Source of the DNA: Mesostigma viride
Lineage: Eukaryota > Streptophyta > Mesostigmatophyceae > Mesostigmatales > Mesostigmataceae
Length of the DNA stretch: 64,000 bases
Direction: 5' to 3'
Assembly: GCA_009746045.1 (NCBI GenBank)
Contig: RPFO01000594.1
Location: 5,001-69,000, forward strand
A model generated the notes under the pieces. That model did no database searches, was not told where the DNA came from, and saw only the letters and a list, made by a program, of their open reading frames with translations. Both the position numbers and the translations under genes were made by a program. Every line of letters begins with the position of its first letter. Position 1 is the stretch's first letter. Positions 1 to 13,300 of this stretch are shown here, piece after piece.

Positions 1-189
1 GGGGGTTCGCCCTCAATGAAGCACTGTGGCACAAAGGCGTAGAGCAAAAGCATATGATGCGGGCACAAGGTGGCATACGATGCGGGCGCCAGAAGGGAAC
101 TTTGGTCCAGGACTGGCGCAACTGTGTTGGACAGCGGCACAAGGACTTGGAGCAACAGCATACGATGATGGCGCAAAGAAGGAACTCAC

Positions 190-2738
190 AGCAGCCGCAG
201 CGCAGGCAGGCGACCGAGCGTGCGGGGCAGCGTGCCGCTCAGCAGGTTGTCGCCCAGGTCACTGCCAGGGAGGGAAAAAGGCAAAGTTTCCAGACGTGTG
301 TCCCACAGCCCCACACCCAGCACGGCCAAGGGAACAAAGAACATGTCATCGATGTTACACGTCAGCACGAAAACACACGCATGATTATGGCGCCCTTGAG
401 AAGAGTTGCAACCCAGCCCTTTACCAGAAAACGGAATGGCAAGAGGAAAAGTAAAGGGTCTGTGGCGGGAAGTGGTGGTCAACTGCGGCATGGCACTGCA
501 GACCCAACAAAGGAAAAACACTAGTAGCAGTATATATCCAAGCATGATGGGAATTAAAAGATTTAGAAGCCTGCGAACATATTTGTATAAATCTGCCCAT
601 AGTAAGATACACGAAAGGGGTGGCGAGTGGGCACAGGCCAAGAAGCTGAATGCGGCGAGCCAAAGGTAGCGGTGACAGGCTTGTGCAAGGGTGTGGGCAG
701 CGGCCCTTGCTGGCTGGCGAGAAAACGGCAGAAATGTAGCTAATGCGACAGGAAGTACTAATGCTGCCAAGTAGACCTGGGTGCCTATTTATCATGTTTG
801 TCGAATATGGGTGATGCCTTCACCCGGGCCCCGTCCTGAATCTGGTGGATCAAAGCCCGGCACGCAAGGCGGGCCCCGTCCAGCGATGGTGAGGTGCCAT
901 CATGAAAGGGCCATGGGTGGGATTTGGGTTGCTAGCATAAACAGGCGCGAGACCTACAACTGCACCCAGCGGCACAAGCGCAAGACATCCTGCTCTCACA
1001 TCAGTACTACACAATTACGATCGCATAACTCTGACACGATCAGCTCAGGGAAAAACAGACGGATGTCCATAATGATGCTACCTGTATCGACTTGTAGGCC
1101 AACAACAAGCACATCTGGGTCCGCTCACATCTCAACATTGGCCAACAACAAGCAGATCCGGGTCCACTCACATCTCAACAGTGGCCAACAGCAATCGGAT
1201 CTCCCACACAACCGGGTCTGCTCACATCTCAACATTGGCCAACAACAATCGGATCTCCCAAACAACCGGGTCCACTCACATCTCAACATTGGCCAACAAC
1301 AATCAGATCTCCCAAACAACCGGGTCCGCTCACATCTCAACATTGGCCAACAACAATCAGATCTCCCAAACAACCAGGTCCACTCACATCTCAACATTGG
1401 CCAACAACAATCAGATCTCCCAAACAACCGGGTCCGCTAACATCTCAACATTGGCCAACAACAATCGGATCTCCCAAACAACCAGGTCCACTCACATCTC
1501 CTGCAACGTCTCCAGCTGTCCCAGTGAGTCATGGAGAATGCCCTGCAGCTGCCTCCCCCGCAGCCGCCTGCGTGAAGTTGCCGGGTGTGTGCATTGGGGG
1601 GGTGAGGGTTGGGGGGTTGGAGAGGAAGAGTGTGTGTGTGGGGGGGAAGGCAATCCCACATGCACGACATCCAACAGTCAGACCATGGTTGGCAGGTCCA
1701 TGGCTTGCGCAAGCATTGGGTACCCACATTGGCTTGCGCTTGTGCATGTGCGCATGCGGGCGTGGTGTTGGGCATGCATGTGCGGTTGTGAGAATCAGGT
1801 CAGTAACATGGGCAGTGGCAGTGGCAGTGGCAGTGGCAGTGGCAGTGGCAGTGGCAGTGGCAGTGGCAGTGGCAGTGGCAGTGGCAGTGGCAGTGGCAGG
1901 GCCAGGGGCAGTGGCAGTGGCAGTGGCAGGGCCAGGGGCAGGGGCAGGGGCAGGTTACAACAGATTGGGATAAAATGCAACGTTCGGAAGAGCCCGTGTG
2001 CATGCTATTTATAGACAACACGGCGGGCACAGTTACAGAAGTTACAGAGGGACGCTTGCCAGAGGGAAGTGATGGAGTGATGGGTGAGGGAGGGATGGGA
2101 GGGAAGGGGTGGAGGGAAGGGGCGATGGAGGGAAGGGGCCATGGACAGAAAGAGTGGACCAAGGACCACAAGAGCTAGGGGTGAGAGCTGGTTAGACTAC
2201 GGGTCGCTGAGGGTGCAGATGTGCTGTAGTCGTTGCTAGCGGTGGGTTGTGAAAAGGTTGCAGAAGGGAAGCTGGGACAGCATACAAGTACGGGGGGATA
2301 CTGCACGGGGATAGAGAAATGTGCAAGTGTCCCCTCTCCTTGTCTCGTTGTCTTCAGTGGTGTGAAAATATATATAAATGTTCCGCCTTGGATGCCAGTT
2401 TATTTGCCATGGCCTTAATGAATGAAGAGGCCCAGGGGGCACATAGAAGTAGCCGAGATATGAACGGTCACCCATACATGCGAGCGCCCAACAGGTGCAT
2501 ACTGGGAGGGATGCAGCAAGGACTTGCACGTACAGGGCCGTTATTTGCCCGTTCTCGTCACATTGTACGCCAGACCAATGGCACGCCGACACGTTCACAA
2601 GGCCCCAATCTGACAATGCCGGCGAGGATCTCCCCGAAGTATGGAAGGATGCCAGCAGGCTCTGCGACCAATTACTCGGACCGCCGGAAGCCGCCGACTC
2701 CCCATGCTTAGCCGTTGGAGACAAGGCCAACACGACGC
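190..2738 (-). CDS. Leucine-rich repeat receptor-like/extracellular LRR protein, 5' portion (gene continues beyond the window start)
   Basis: The minus strand encodes a plant-type LRR N-terminal cap in exon 2534-2738: a segment reading SQSLLASFHTSG, then ALSDWG, then the paired-Cys motif CHWSGVQCDENGQITAL. The exon ends in phase 2 at a GTACGT donor. A second exon at 190-261 is exactly 72 nt, preceded by CTGGCAG and followed by GTGAGT. Its phase fits, so the joined reading is ITALDLGDNLLSGTLPRTLG, a canonical 24-residue LRR (LxxNxLSGxLPxxLGxLxxLxxL). One-LRR-per-72-nt-exon is known in plant LRR kinases and in some brown-algal LRR genes. A TGA lies in frame just upstream of 2738, so the first exon is probably further upstream; a short hydrophobic stretch (MHVLSMLFVLQ, near 2880-2905) could be a signal peptide, but I could not place its donor. 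Later repeats and any kinase domain lie outside the window, so receptor kinase versus receptor-like protein is undecided. Confidence 0.72.
1105..1500. repeat. 54-bp minisatellite, about 7 copies
   Basis: Units begin with CTCACATCTCAACATTGGCC and recur at 1221, 1275, 1329, 1383, 1437 and 1491, spaced exactly 54 bp; earlier units at 1124 and 1167 are shorter. The unit is 18 codons long, so open frames appear on both strands by periodicity alone. The array sits inside the intron of the minus-strand LRR gene. Confidence 0.93.
1809..1953. repeat. (GGCAGT)n hexanucleotide array
   Basis: About 24 tandem copies of GGCAGT, with GGCAGG variants toward the right end. It lies in the LRR gene intron. A purine-rich GGGA/GGGGAGGGAA stretch follows at about 2060-2155. 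The Gly-Ser, Ala-Val and Leu-Pro readings in the different frames are artefacts of the repeat. Confidence 0.93.
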
Positions 2739-4338
2739 CTGATCAGGGGACGCGGTAACCGTTGGACAACATGGGGGGTTTCAAACACGGGCATTGTATG
2801 AGGAGGTAGCCTTTTGCGGTAAGGGAAAGGTGCGCTGCCTTGCAGATGAACCCGTTGCAAAACAAACAACATGGACAGGACGTGCATGACAATTATACAG
2901 TGGGAAGGAGACAATCTAGCAGGGGAGCAACCATTCTAATCTGAAAAATGTCAGGAAAACCCTCTTTGGGACATTCACGGATCATGCGCACCTCGATGGA
3001 CCTCGGTAATCGGGCTGAGAAAACATAGCAGCCCCAGTACCGTGAGCATGCGAATTATGTTGGAGGTCCATGCTCCAGGCATCGTTCTACAACATCGTCA
3101 ACCCATTACCAGGCCCTAAAACGAACATAAGAGCGTTGCTTTGATCATCAGCAAGCAAGAAGTAAACTGCAGTAGTCCATGGCTAAATCTCGTCGAGGTA
3201 TACAAGTAATAATAAAACACGCCAGCACTCGCGTCTTCGCCGGTGGTTGTCTGAAGCTGCCGTCCTGCGCCCCTAAATATTTACCCGGGGTGTGCTCATT
3301 CGCTTCGTATCTTGCGCTTTCAGCGGTAGTATCATTACGATATGGTGCAAGTTTCTCGCACCCCTTCAAATCGCGCCGCGCTGCACGGGGCTGCCCAGGG
3401 ACACGTGCCGGATTTCCAGGTCTGGATGATCATCGATTGATGCCTTCTACAGAGCTGTAGTCTGACATTTCGGGCCACGTATCCAGGCGCCTATCTAAAC
3501 ACTATCACGTGCCACGGCGCTTTCCCACAAACGGGGATAATAATTGGGAAAATGTATCGCTGATAATGTACATGTACACGTGTCCTTGACAGGGCGATAT
3601 TTGATGATGTCATGCGGCCATGCCGCGCGCCGGCGGCCGCTAGTTATGTAGTTAAGTTAGTTGGATCCCACGCCGCACATGGGCAGCCGGCGGCCTCCGC
3701 AGTCTATGTACAGGGTGCTTTTTGTCAGCAAAGAATATTTTTACGACATTTCGTAACAAATGAACTGAACCAGTGGACCAATGCACGGGAAAATTAATGG
3801 TGGCACTTGGTACTTGGCAGCGTGATGCTAGCATCCTGCGCGCTTCGGAAATCGTAAGCTTCGGGCATGCCGCTTGCGTTTCTTCTACGGAATCTTGCTG
3901 CCCAAATAAATATTTCTGCGTATATAACAACAACATGGCGATGCCCGGGCGGCATATTAGTTCGCCATGAAGAGAACCAAATAAAATGTAACGCAGTCAC
4001 ATTGGTAGGCCTCACCCAGTTTGATTTCCGAATGAATATGTAACGCAGTCACCAATTCACCATGGTAGGCCGTTAGCCCGTTACCAATGTGCTGGCACAC
4101 TGGTTCGCACAACAAAGGCATGATTATGCCCAGCACCTAAGAAACGGAAGGTTACTTGATCGTTCCAAGGTTTCATGGAGCATGCTGCGCGACCGCTGGA
4201 AATGTACAACGTCTAGCTTTCAGTCAGAGGCGGAGAGCTAGGGAAATGACTTTCAGTGCGACGTACTAGACAGCTCAGACGTACTAGGCATTGAAGCTCG
4301 TCGCAGCGCAGGGCGGCCAGACTGCCACAGTCTCTCCA
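2739..4338. other. Intergenic region between divergent LRR and GH99 genes
   Basis: No convincing gene was found. The stretch separates the 5' end of the minus-strand LRR gene from the plus-strand GH99 start and should hold both promoters. I see no clear TATA box at a convincing distance. A short imperfect direct repeat (ATGTAACGCAGTCAC) occurs at about 3987 and 4039. Confidence 0.5.
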
Positions 4339-7300
4339 ATGCCACGTGGGGCGTTTCCTAGAATGGCATCCGGCATATCACCTCTCAACCTTGCGGCAGG
4401 CTTCTTGGCAGCTATCATTCCTTTGCATCTGTCTGCATCTGCATTCGTTTCGGCGGGAAGGCCACACCTGACGATCCCACCCCAGTATTCGGTGCACATT
4501 TTCTACTACCTCTGGTGCGTCCCTTGTCTCTGCTGCCATGACCCTTTAGCACGAATGATGCATGTATGAAAGCGTTTTGCATATATATACCCCAACATAC
4601 GGCAATAATCTAGTAGTGACGTGGCTTGTTCTGTACAATTCGCTTTACCCATTTGCTCCGCGCCCTCTACGGAGTTGATATCATCACCTCCCTGAACTCA
4701 TTGGTTCCGTTCCAGTCTCGGTGCAACGTGGCACATCAAACAATCGACACACATATGTTCGTCAGGTATAATGCTAGCAGTCTCTACGCACAATGTGCTG
4801 CACACCACAGGAGCTGCTGTGACACTGCAGCCATCCAGGACTGCTCGTCTTCGTAATTCCCTATTCTTCTTCGATACAAGCTTTGCTCAGGTAGCGCCAG
4901 GATTCACACTAGTGTGATGGTGCAGTGGTGATGACATCGTAGGCAGTGCAATGATGCTGTGCCATGGCGGGTGTCCGTGACCGCGCCAGGATAGTCTAGA
5001 CACGGTCCAGGCGATGGTGCCAGCTGTATAGCTCCCCTAGATTGGTGACGATTGGATTGTCAGTGTACAGATGACAATCCTCTAGGCACGGGCGACCGTG
5101 CGTTGATAACTCGTTAGTAGCATGGTGCGTCGGCACCATCATCATAGTGTATAGTAGTGTAACCATGGCCATGGCTGTCTTCCGTTTGGGCCGGTGCGCA
5201 CACAGGTTGATGATGACACGCGGTGTTCACGCATGGGTTCTACTGCGGTACCCCGCAAACGTGCCCCCCCCCCCCCCCCCCCCCGCGCTTCTGCCCCCCT
5301 GGGGGATACTGCTCGCCCGCAACATGTTGATCTCGTAGTGGTGATACTGCTCGCTCGCAACATGTTGATCTCGTAGTGGTGATACTGCTCGCTCGCAACA
5401 TGTTGCTCGAGTGGTGGTGATACTGCTCGCTCGCAACATGTTGATCTAGTAGAGCCCCGTCAAGTGTCGGCTGATCATCTCTGCATGAACAGCCAGCTCT
5501 TGTTTCTGTATCCTGGCCAGCAGGTTAGGGGCAACTGGGTGTGATCATCTCTGCATGAACAGCCAGCGCTTGTTTCTGTATCCTGGCCAGCAGGTTAGGG
5601 GCAACTGGGTGTGATCATCTCTGCATGAACAGCCAGCGCTTGTTTCTGTATCCTGGCCAGCAGATTAGGGGCAACTGGGTGTGATCATCTCTGCATGAAC
5701 AGCCAGCTCTTGTTTCTGTATCCTGGCCAGCAGATCAGGGGCAACTGGGTGTGATCATCTCTGCATGAACAGCCAGCGCTTGTTTCTGTATCCTGGCCAG
5801 CAGGTTAGGGGCAACTGGGTGTGATCATCTCTGCATGAACAGCCAGCTCTTGTTTCTGTATCCTGGCCAGCAGATCAGGGGCAACTGGGTGTGATCATCT
5901 CTGCATGAACAGCCAGCTCTTGTTTCTGTATCCTGGCCAGCAGGTTAGGGGCAACTGGGTGTGATCATCTCTGCATGAACAGCCAGCGCTTGTTTCTGTA
6001 TCCTGGCCAGCAGATTAGGGGCAACTGGGTGAGAAGTGCCCCGTCAAGTGTCGGCTGATCATCTCTGCATGAACAGCCAGCGCTTGTTTCTGTATCCTGG
6101 CCAGCAGATTAGGGGCAACTGGGTGAGAAGTGCCCCGTCAAGTGTCGGCTGATCATCTCTGCATGAACAGCCAGCGCTTGTTTCTGTATCCTGGCCAGCA
6201 GATTAGGGGCAACTGGGTGAGAAGTGCCCCGTCAAGTGTCGGCTGATCATCTCTGCATGAACAGCCAGCTCTTGTTTCTGTATCCTGGCCAGCAGGTTAG
6301 GGGCAACTGGGTGTGATCATCTCTGCATGAACAGCCAGCTCTTGTTTCTGTATCCTGGCCAGCAGATTAGGGGCAACTGGGTGTGATCATCTCTGCATGA
6401 ACAGCCAGCTCTTGTTTCTGTATCCTGGCCAGCAGATTAGGGGCAACTGGGTGTGATCATCTCTGCATGAACAGCCAGCGCTTGTTTCTGTATCCTGGCC
6501 AGCAGATTAGGGGCAACTGGGTGTGATCATCTCTGCATGAACAGCCAGCTCTTGTTTCTGTATCCTGGCCAGCAGGTTAGGGGCAACTGGGTGTGATCAT
6601 CTCTGCATGAACAGCCAGCTCTTGTTTCTGTATCCTAGCCAGCAGGTTAGGGGCAACTGGGTGTGATCATCTCTGCATGAACAGCCAGCGCTTGTTTTTG
6701 TATCCTGGCCAGCAGGTTAGGGGCAACTGGGTGTGATCATCTCTGCATGAACAGCCAGCTCTTGTTTCTGTATCCTGGCCAGCAGGTTAGGGGCAACTGG
6801 GTGTGATCATCTCTGCATGAACAGCCAGCGCTTGTTTCTGTATCCTGGCCAGCAGATTAGGGGCAACTGGGTGTGATCATCTCTGCATGAACAGCCAGCT
6901 CTTGTTTCTGTATCCTGGCCAGCAGATTAGGGGCAACTGGGTGTGATCATCTCTGCATGAACAGCCAGCTCTTGTTTCTGTATCCTGGCCAGCAGGTTAG
7001 GGGCAACTGGGTGTGATCATCTCTGCATGAACAGTCAGCGCTTGTTTCTGTATCCTGGCCAGCAGGTCAGGGGCAACTGGGTGTGATCATCTCTGCATGA
7101 ACAGCCAGCTCTTGTTTCTGTATCCTGGCCAGCAGGTTAGGGGCAACTGGGTGTGATCATCTCTGCATGAACAGCCAGCGCTTGTTTCTGTATCCTGGCC
7201 AGCAGGTTAGGGGCAACTGGGTGTGATCATCTCTGCATGAACAGTCAGCGCTTGTTTCTGTATCCTGGCCAGCAGGTTAGGGGCAACTGGGTGTGATCAT

Positions 7301-10300
7301 CTCTGCATGAACAGCCAGCTCTTGTTTCTGTATCCTGGCCAGCAGATTAGGGGCAACTGGGTGTGATCATCTCTGCATGAACAGCCAGCGCTTGTTTCTG
7401 TATCCTGGCCAGCAGGTTAGGGGCAACTGGGTGTGATCATCTCTGCATGAACAGCCAGCGCTTGTTTCTGTATCCTGGCCAGCAGATTAGGGGCAACTGG
7501 GTGTGATCATCTCTGCATGAACAGCCAGCGCTTGTTTCTGTATCCTGGCCAGCAGATTAGGGGCAACTGGGTGTGATCATCTCTGCATGAACAGCCAGCG
7601 CTTGTTTCTGTATCCTGGCCAGCAGATTAGGGGCAACTGGGTGTGATCATCTCTGCATGAACAGCCAGCTCTTGTTTCTGTATCCTGGCCAGCAGATTAG
7701 GGGCAACTGGGTGTGATCATCTCTGCATGAACAGCCAGCGCTTGTTTCTGTATCCTGGCCAGCAGATTAGGGGCAACTGGGTGTGATCATCTCTGCATGA
7801 ACAGCCAGCGCTTGTTTCTGTATCCTGGCCAGCAGATTAGGGGCAACTGGGTGAGAAGTGCCCCGTCAAGTGTCGGCTGATCATCTCTGCATGAACAGCC
7901 AGCGCTTGTTTCTGTATCCTGGCCAGCAGGTTAGGGGCAACTGGGTGTGATCATCTCTGCATGAACAGCCAGCTCTTGTTTCTGTATCCTGGCCAGCAGA
8001 TCAGGGGCAACTGGGTGTGATCATCTCTGCATGAACAGCCAGCTCTTGTTTCTGTATCCTGGCCAGCAGATTAGGGGCAACTGGGTGTGATCATCTCTGC
8101 ATGAACAGCCAGCTCTTGTTTCTGTATCCTGGCCAGCAGGTTAGGGGCAACTGGGTGTGATCATCTCTGCATGAACAGCCAGCGCTTGTTTCTGTATCCT
8201 GGCCAGCAGGTTAGGGGCAACTGGGTGTGATCATCTCTGCATGAACAGCCAGCTCTTGTTTCTGTATCCTGGCCAGCAGGTTAGGGGCAACTGGGTGTGA
8301 TCATCTCTGCATGAACAGCCAGCTCTTGTTTCTGTATCCTGGCCAGCAGATTAGGGGCAACTGGGTGTGATCATCTCTGCATGAACAGCCAGCGCTTGTT
8401 TCTGTATCCTGGCCAGCAGATTAGGGGCAACTGGGTGTGATCATCTCTGCATGAACAGCCAGCGCTTGTTTCTGTATCCTGGCCAGCAGATTAGGGGCAA
8501 CTGGGTGTGATCATCTCTGCATGAACAGCCAGCGCTTGTTTCTCTATCCTGGCCAGCAGATTAGGGGCAACTGGGTGTGATCATCTCTGCATGAACAGCC
8601 AGCTCTTGTTTCTGTATCCTGGCCAGCAGGTTAGGGGCAACTGGGTGTGATCATCTCTGCATGAACAGCCAGCGCTTGTTTCTGTATCCTGGCCAGCAGA
8701 TTAGGGGCAACTGGGTGTGATCATCTCTGCATGAACAGCCAGCGCTTGTTTCTGTATCCTGGCCAGCAGGTTAGGGGCAACTGGGTGTGATCATCTCTGC
8801 ATGAACAGCCAGCGCTTGTTTTTGTATCCTGGCCAGCAGGTTAGGGGCAACTGGGTGTGATCATCTCTGCATGAACAGCCAGCTCTTGTTTCTGTATCCT
8901 GGCCAGCAGATTAGGGGCAACTGGGTGTGATCATCTCTGCATGAACAGCCAGCTCTTGTTTCTGTATCCTGGCCAGCAGGTTAGGGGCAACTGGGTGTGA
9001 TCATCTCTGCATGAACAGCCAGCGCTTGTTTCTGTATCCTGGCCAGCAGGTTAGGGGCAACTGGGTGTGATCATCTCTGCATGAACAGCCAGCTCTTGTT
9101 TCTGTATCCTGGCCAGCAGGTTAGGGGCAACTGGGTGTGATCATCTCTGCATGAACAGCCAGCGCTTGTTTCTGTATCCTGGCCAGCAGGTTAGGGGCAA
9201 CTGGGTGTGATCATCTCTGCATGAACAGCCAGCTCTTGTTTCTGTATCCTGGCCAGCAGGTTAGGGGCAACTGGGTGTGATCATCTCTGCATGAACAGCC
9301 AGCGCTTGTTTCTGTATCCTGGCCAGCAGGTTAGGGGCAACTGGGTGTGATCATCTCTGCATGAACAGCCAGCGCTTGTTTCTGTATCCTGGCCAGCAGA
9401 TTAGGGGCAACTGGGTGTGATCATCTCTGCATGAACAGCCAGCTCTTGTTTCTGTATCCTGGCCAGCAGATTAGGGGCAACTGGGTGTGATCATCTCTGC
9501 ATGAACAGCCAGCGCTTGTTTCTGTATCCTGGCCAGCAGATTAGGGGCAACTGGGTGTGATCATCTCTGCATGAACAGCCAGCTCTTGTTTCTGTATCCT
9601 GGCCAGCAGGTTAGGGGCAACTGGGTGTGATCATCTCTGCATGAACAGCCAGCTCTTGTTTCTGTATCCTGGCCAGCAGGTTAGGGGCAGCTGGGTGAGA
9701 AGTGCCCCGTCAAGTGTCGGCTGATCATCTCTGCATGAACAGCCAGCTCTTGTTTCTGTATCCTGGCCAGCAGATTAGGGGCAACTGGGTGTGATCATCT
9801 CTGCATGAACAGCCAGCTCTTGTTTCTGTATCCTGGCCAGCAGGTTAGGGGCAACTGGGTGTGATCATCTCTGCATGAACAGCCAGCGCTTGTTTCTGTA
9901 TCCTGGCCAGCAGATTAGGGGCAACTGGGTGTGATCATCTCTGCATGAACAGCCAGCTCTTGTTTCTGTATCCTGGCCAGCAGATTAGGGGCAACTGGGT
10001 GTGATCATCTCTGCATGAACAGCCAGCTCTTGTTTCTGTATCCTGGCCAGCAGATCAGGGGCAACTGGGTGTGATCATCTCTGCATGAACAGCCAGCGCT
10101 TGTTTCTGTATCCTGGCCAGCAGATTAGGGGCAACTGGGTGTGATCATCTCTGCATGAACAGCCAGCTCTTGTTTCTGTATCCTGGCCAGCAGGTTAGGG
10201 GCAACTGGGTGTGATCATCTCTGCATGAACAGCCAGCTCTTGTTTCTGTATCCTGGCCAGCAGATTAGGGGCAACTGGGTGTGATCATCTCTGCATGAAC

Positions 10301-13300
10301 AGCCAGCGCTTGTTTCTGTATCCTGGCCAGCAGATTAGGGGCAACTGGGTGTGATCATCTCTGCATGAACAGCCAGCTCTTGTTTCTGTATCCTGGCCAG
10401 CAGGTTAGGGGCAACTGGGTGTGATCATCTCTGCATGAACAGCCAGCGCTTGTTTCTGTATCCTGGCCAGCAGGTTAGGGGCAACTGGGTGTGATCATCT
10501 CTGCATGAACAGCCAGCGCTTGTTTCTGTATCCTGGCCAGCAGATTAGGGGCAACTGGGTGTGATCATCTCTGCATGAACAGCCAGCTCTTGTTTCTGTA
10601 TCCTGGCCAGCAGATTAGGGGCAACTGGGTGTGATCATCTCTGCATGAACAGCCAGCTCTTGTTTCTGTATCCTGGCCAGCAGATTAGGGGCAACTGGGT
10701 GAGAAGTGCCCCGTCAAGTGTCGGCTGATCATCTCTGCATGAACAGCCAGCTCTTGTTTCTGTATCCTGGCCAGCAGATCAGGGGCAACTGGGTGTGATC
10801 ATCTCTGCATGAACAGCCAGCGCTTGTTTCTGTATCCTGGCCAGCAGAGTAGGGGCAACTGGGTGTGATCATCTCTGCATGAACAGCCAGCTCTTGTTTC
10901 TGTATCCTGGCCAGCAGATTAGGGGCAACTGGGTGTGATCATCTCTGCATGAACAGCCAGCGCTTGTTTCTGTATCCTGGCCAGCAGGTTAGGGGCAACT
11001 GGGTGTGATCATCTCTGCATGAACAGCCAGCTCTTGTTTCTGTATCCTGGCCAGCAGATTAGGGGCAACTGGGTGAGAAGTGCCCCGTCAAGTGTCGGCT
11101 GATCATCTCTGCATGAACAGCCAGCTCTTGTTTCTGTATCCTGGCCAGCAGATTAGGGGCAACTGGGTGTGATCATCTCTGCATGAACAGCCAGCTCTTG
11201 TTTCTGTATCCTGGCCAGCAGAGTAGGGGCAACTGGGTGTGATCATCTCTGCATGAACAGCCAGCTCTTGTTTCTGTATCCTGGCCAGCAGGTTAGGGGC
11301 AACTGGGTGTGATCATCTCTGCATGAACAGCTAGCGCTTGTTTCTGTATCCTGGCCAGCAGGTTAGGGGCAACTGGGTGTGATCATCTCTGCATGAACAG
11401 CCAGCGCTTGTTTCTGTATCCTGGCCAGCAGGTTAGGGGCAACTGGGTGTGATCATCTCTGCATGAACAGCCAGCTCTTGTTTCTGTATCCTGGCCAGCA
11501 GATTAGGGGCAACTGGGTGTGATCATCTCTGCATGAACAGCCAGCTCTTGTTTCTGTATCCTGGCCAGCAGGTTAGGGGCAACTGGGTGTGATCATCTCT
11601 GCATGAACAGCCAGCGCTTGTTTCTGTATCCTGGCCAGCAGATTAGGGGCAACTGGGTGTGATCATCTCTGCATGAACAGCCAGCGCTTGTTTCTGTATC
11701 CTGGCCAGCAGGTTAGGGGCAACTGGGTGTGATCATCTCTGCATGAACAGCCAGCGCTTGTTTTTGTATCCTGGCCAGCAGGTTAGGGGCAACTGGGTGT
11801 GATCATCTCTGCATGAACAGCCAGCTCTTGTTTCTGTATCCTGGCCAGCAGATTAGGGGCAACTGGGTGTGATCATCTCTGCATGAACAGCCAGCTCTTG
11901 TTTCTGTATCCTGGCCAGCAGGTTAGGGGCAACTGGGTGTGATCATCTCTGCATGAACAGCCAGCGCTTGTTTCTGTATCCTGGCCAGCAGGTTAGGGGC
12001 AACTGGGTGTGATCATCTCTGCATGAACAGCCAGCTCTTGTTTCTGTATCCTGGCCAGCAGGTTAGGGGCAACTGGGTGTGATCATCTCTGCATGAACAG
12101 CCAGCGCTTGTTTCTGTATCCTGGCCAGCAGGTTAGGGGCAACTGGGTGTGATCATCTCTGCATGAACAGCCAGCTCTTGTTTCTGTATCCTGGCCAGCA
12201 GGTTAGGGGCAACTGGGTGTGATCATCTCTGCATGAACAGCCAGCGCTTGTTTCTGTATCCTGGCCAGCAGGTTAGGGGCAACTGGGTGTGATCATCTCT
12301 GCATGAACAGCCAGCGCTTGTTTCTGTATCCTGGCCAGCAGATTAGGGGCAACTGGGTGTGATCATCTCTGCATGAACAGCCAGCTCTTGTTTCTGTATC
12401 CTGGCCAGCAGATTAGGGGCAACTGGGTGTGATCATCTCTGCATGAACAGCCAGCGCTTGTTTCTGTATCCTGGCCAGCAGATTAGGGGCAACTGGGTGT
12501 GATCATCTCTGCATGAACAGCCAGCTCTTGTTTCTGTATCCTGGCCAGCAGGTTAGGGGCAACTGGGTGTGATCATCTCTGCATGAACAGCCAGCTCTTG
12601 TTTCTGTATCCTGGCCAGCAGGTTAGGGGCAGCTGGGTGAGAAGTGCCCCGTCAAGTGTCGGCTGATCATCTCTGCATGAACAGCCAGCTCTTGTTTCTG
12701 TATCCTGGCCAGCAGATTAGGGGCAACTGGGTGTGATCATCTCTGCATGAACAGCCAGCTCTTGTTTCTGTATCCTGGCCAGCAGGTTAGGGGCAACTGG
12801 GTGTGATCATCTCTGCATGAACAGCCAGCTCTTGTTTCTGTATCCTGGCCAGCAGATTAGGGGCAACTGGGTGTGATCATCTCTGCATGAACAGCCAGCT
12901 CTTGTTTCTGTATCCTGGCCAGCAGATTAGGGGCAACTGGGTGTGATCATCTCTGCATGAACAGCCAGCTCTTGTTTCTGTATCCTGGCCAGCAGATTAG
13001 GGGCAGCTGGGTGTGATCATCTCTGCATGAACAGCCAGCGCTTGTTTCTGTATCCTGGCCAGCAGGTTAGGGGCAACTGGGTGTGATCATCTCTGCATGA
13101 ACAGCCAGCTCTTGTTTCTGTATCCTGGCCAGCAGATTAGGGGCAACTGGGTGTGATCATCTCTGCATGAACAGCCAGCGCTTGTTTCTGTATCCTGGCC
13201 AGCAGATTAGGGGCAACTGGGTGTGATCATCTCTGCATGAACAGCCAGCTCTTGTTTCTGTATCCTGGCCAGCAGATTAGGGGCAACTGGGTGTGATCAT

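Noticed and set aside
1181-2014. Plus-strand frame with Gly-Ser repeats and other frames with Ala-Val or Leu-Pro repeats
   Set aside because: They result from the 54-bp and GGCAGT arrays inside the LRR gene intron.
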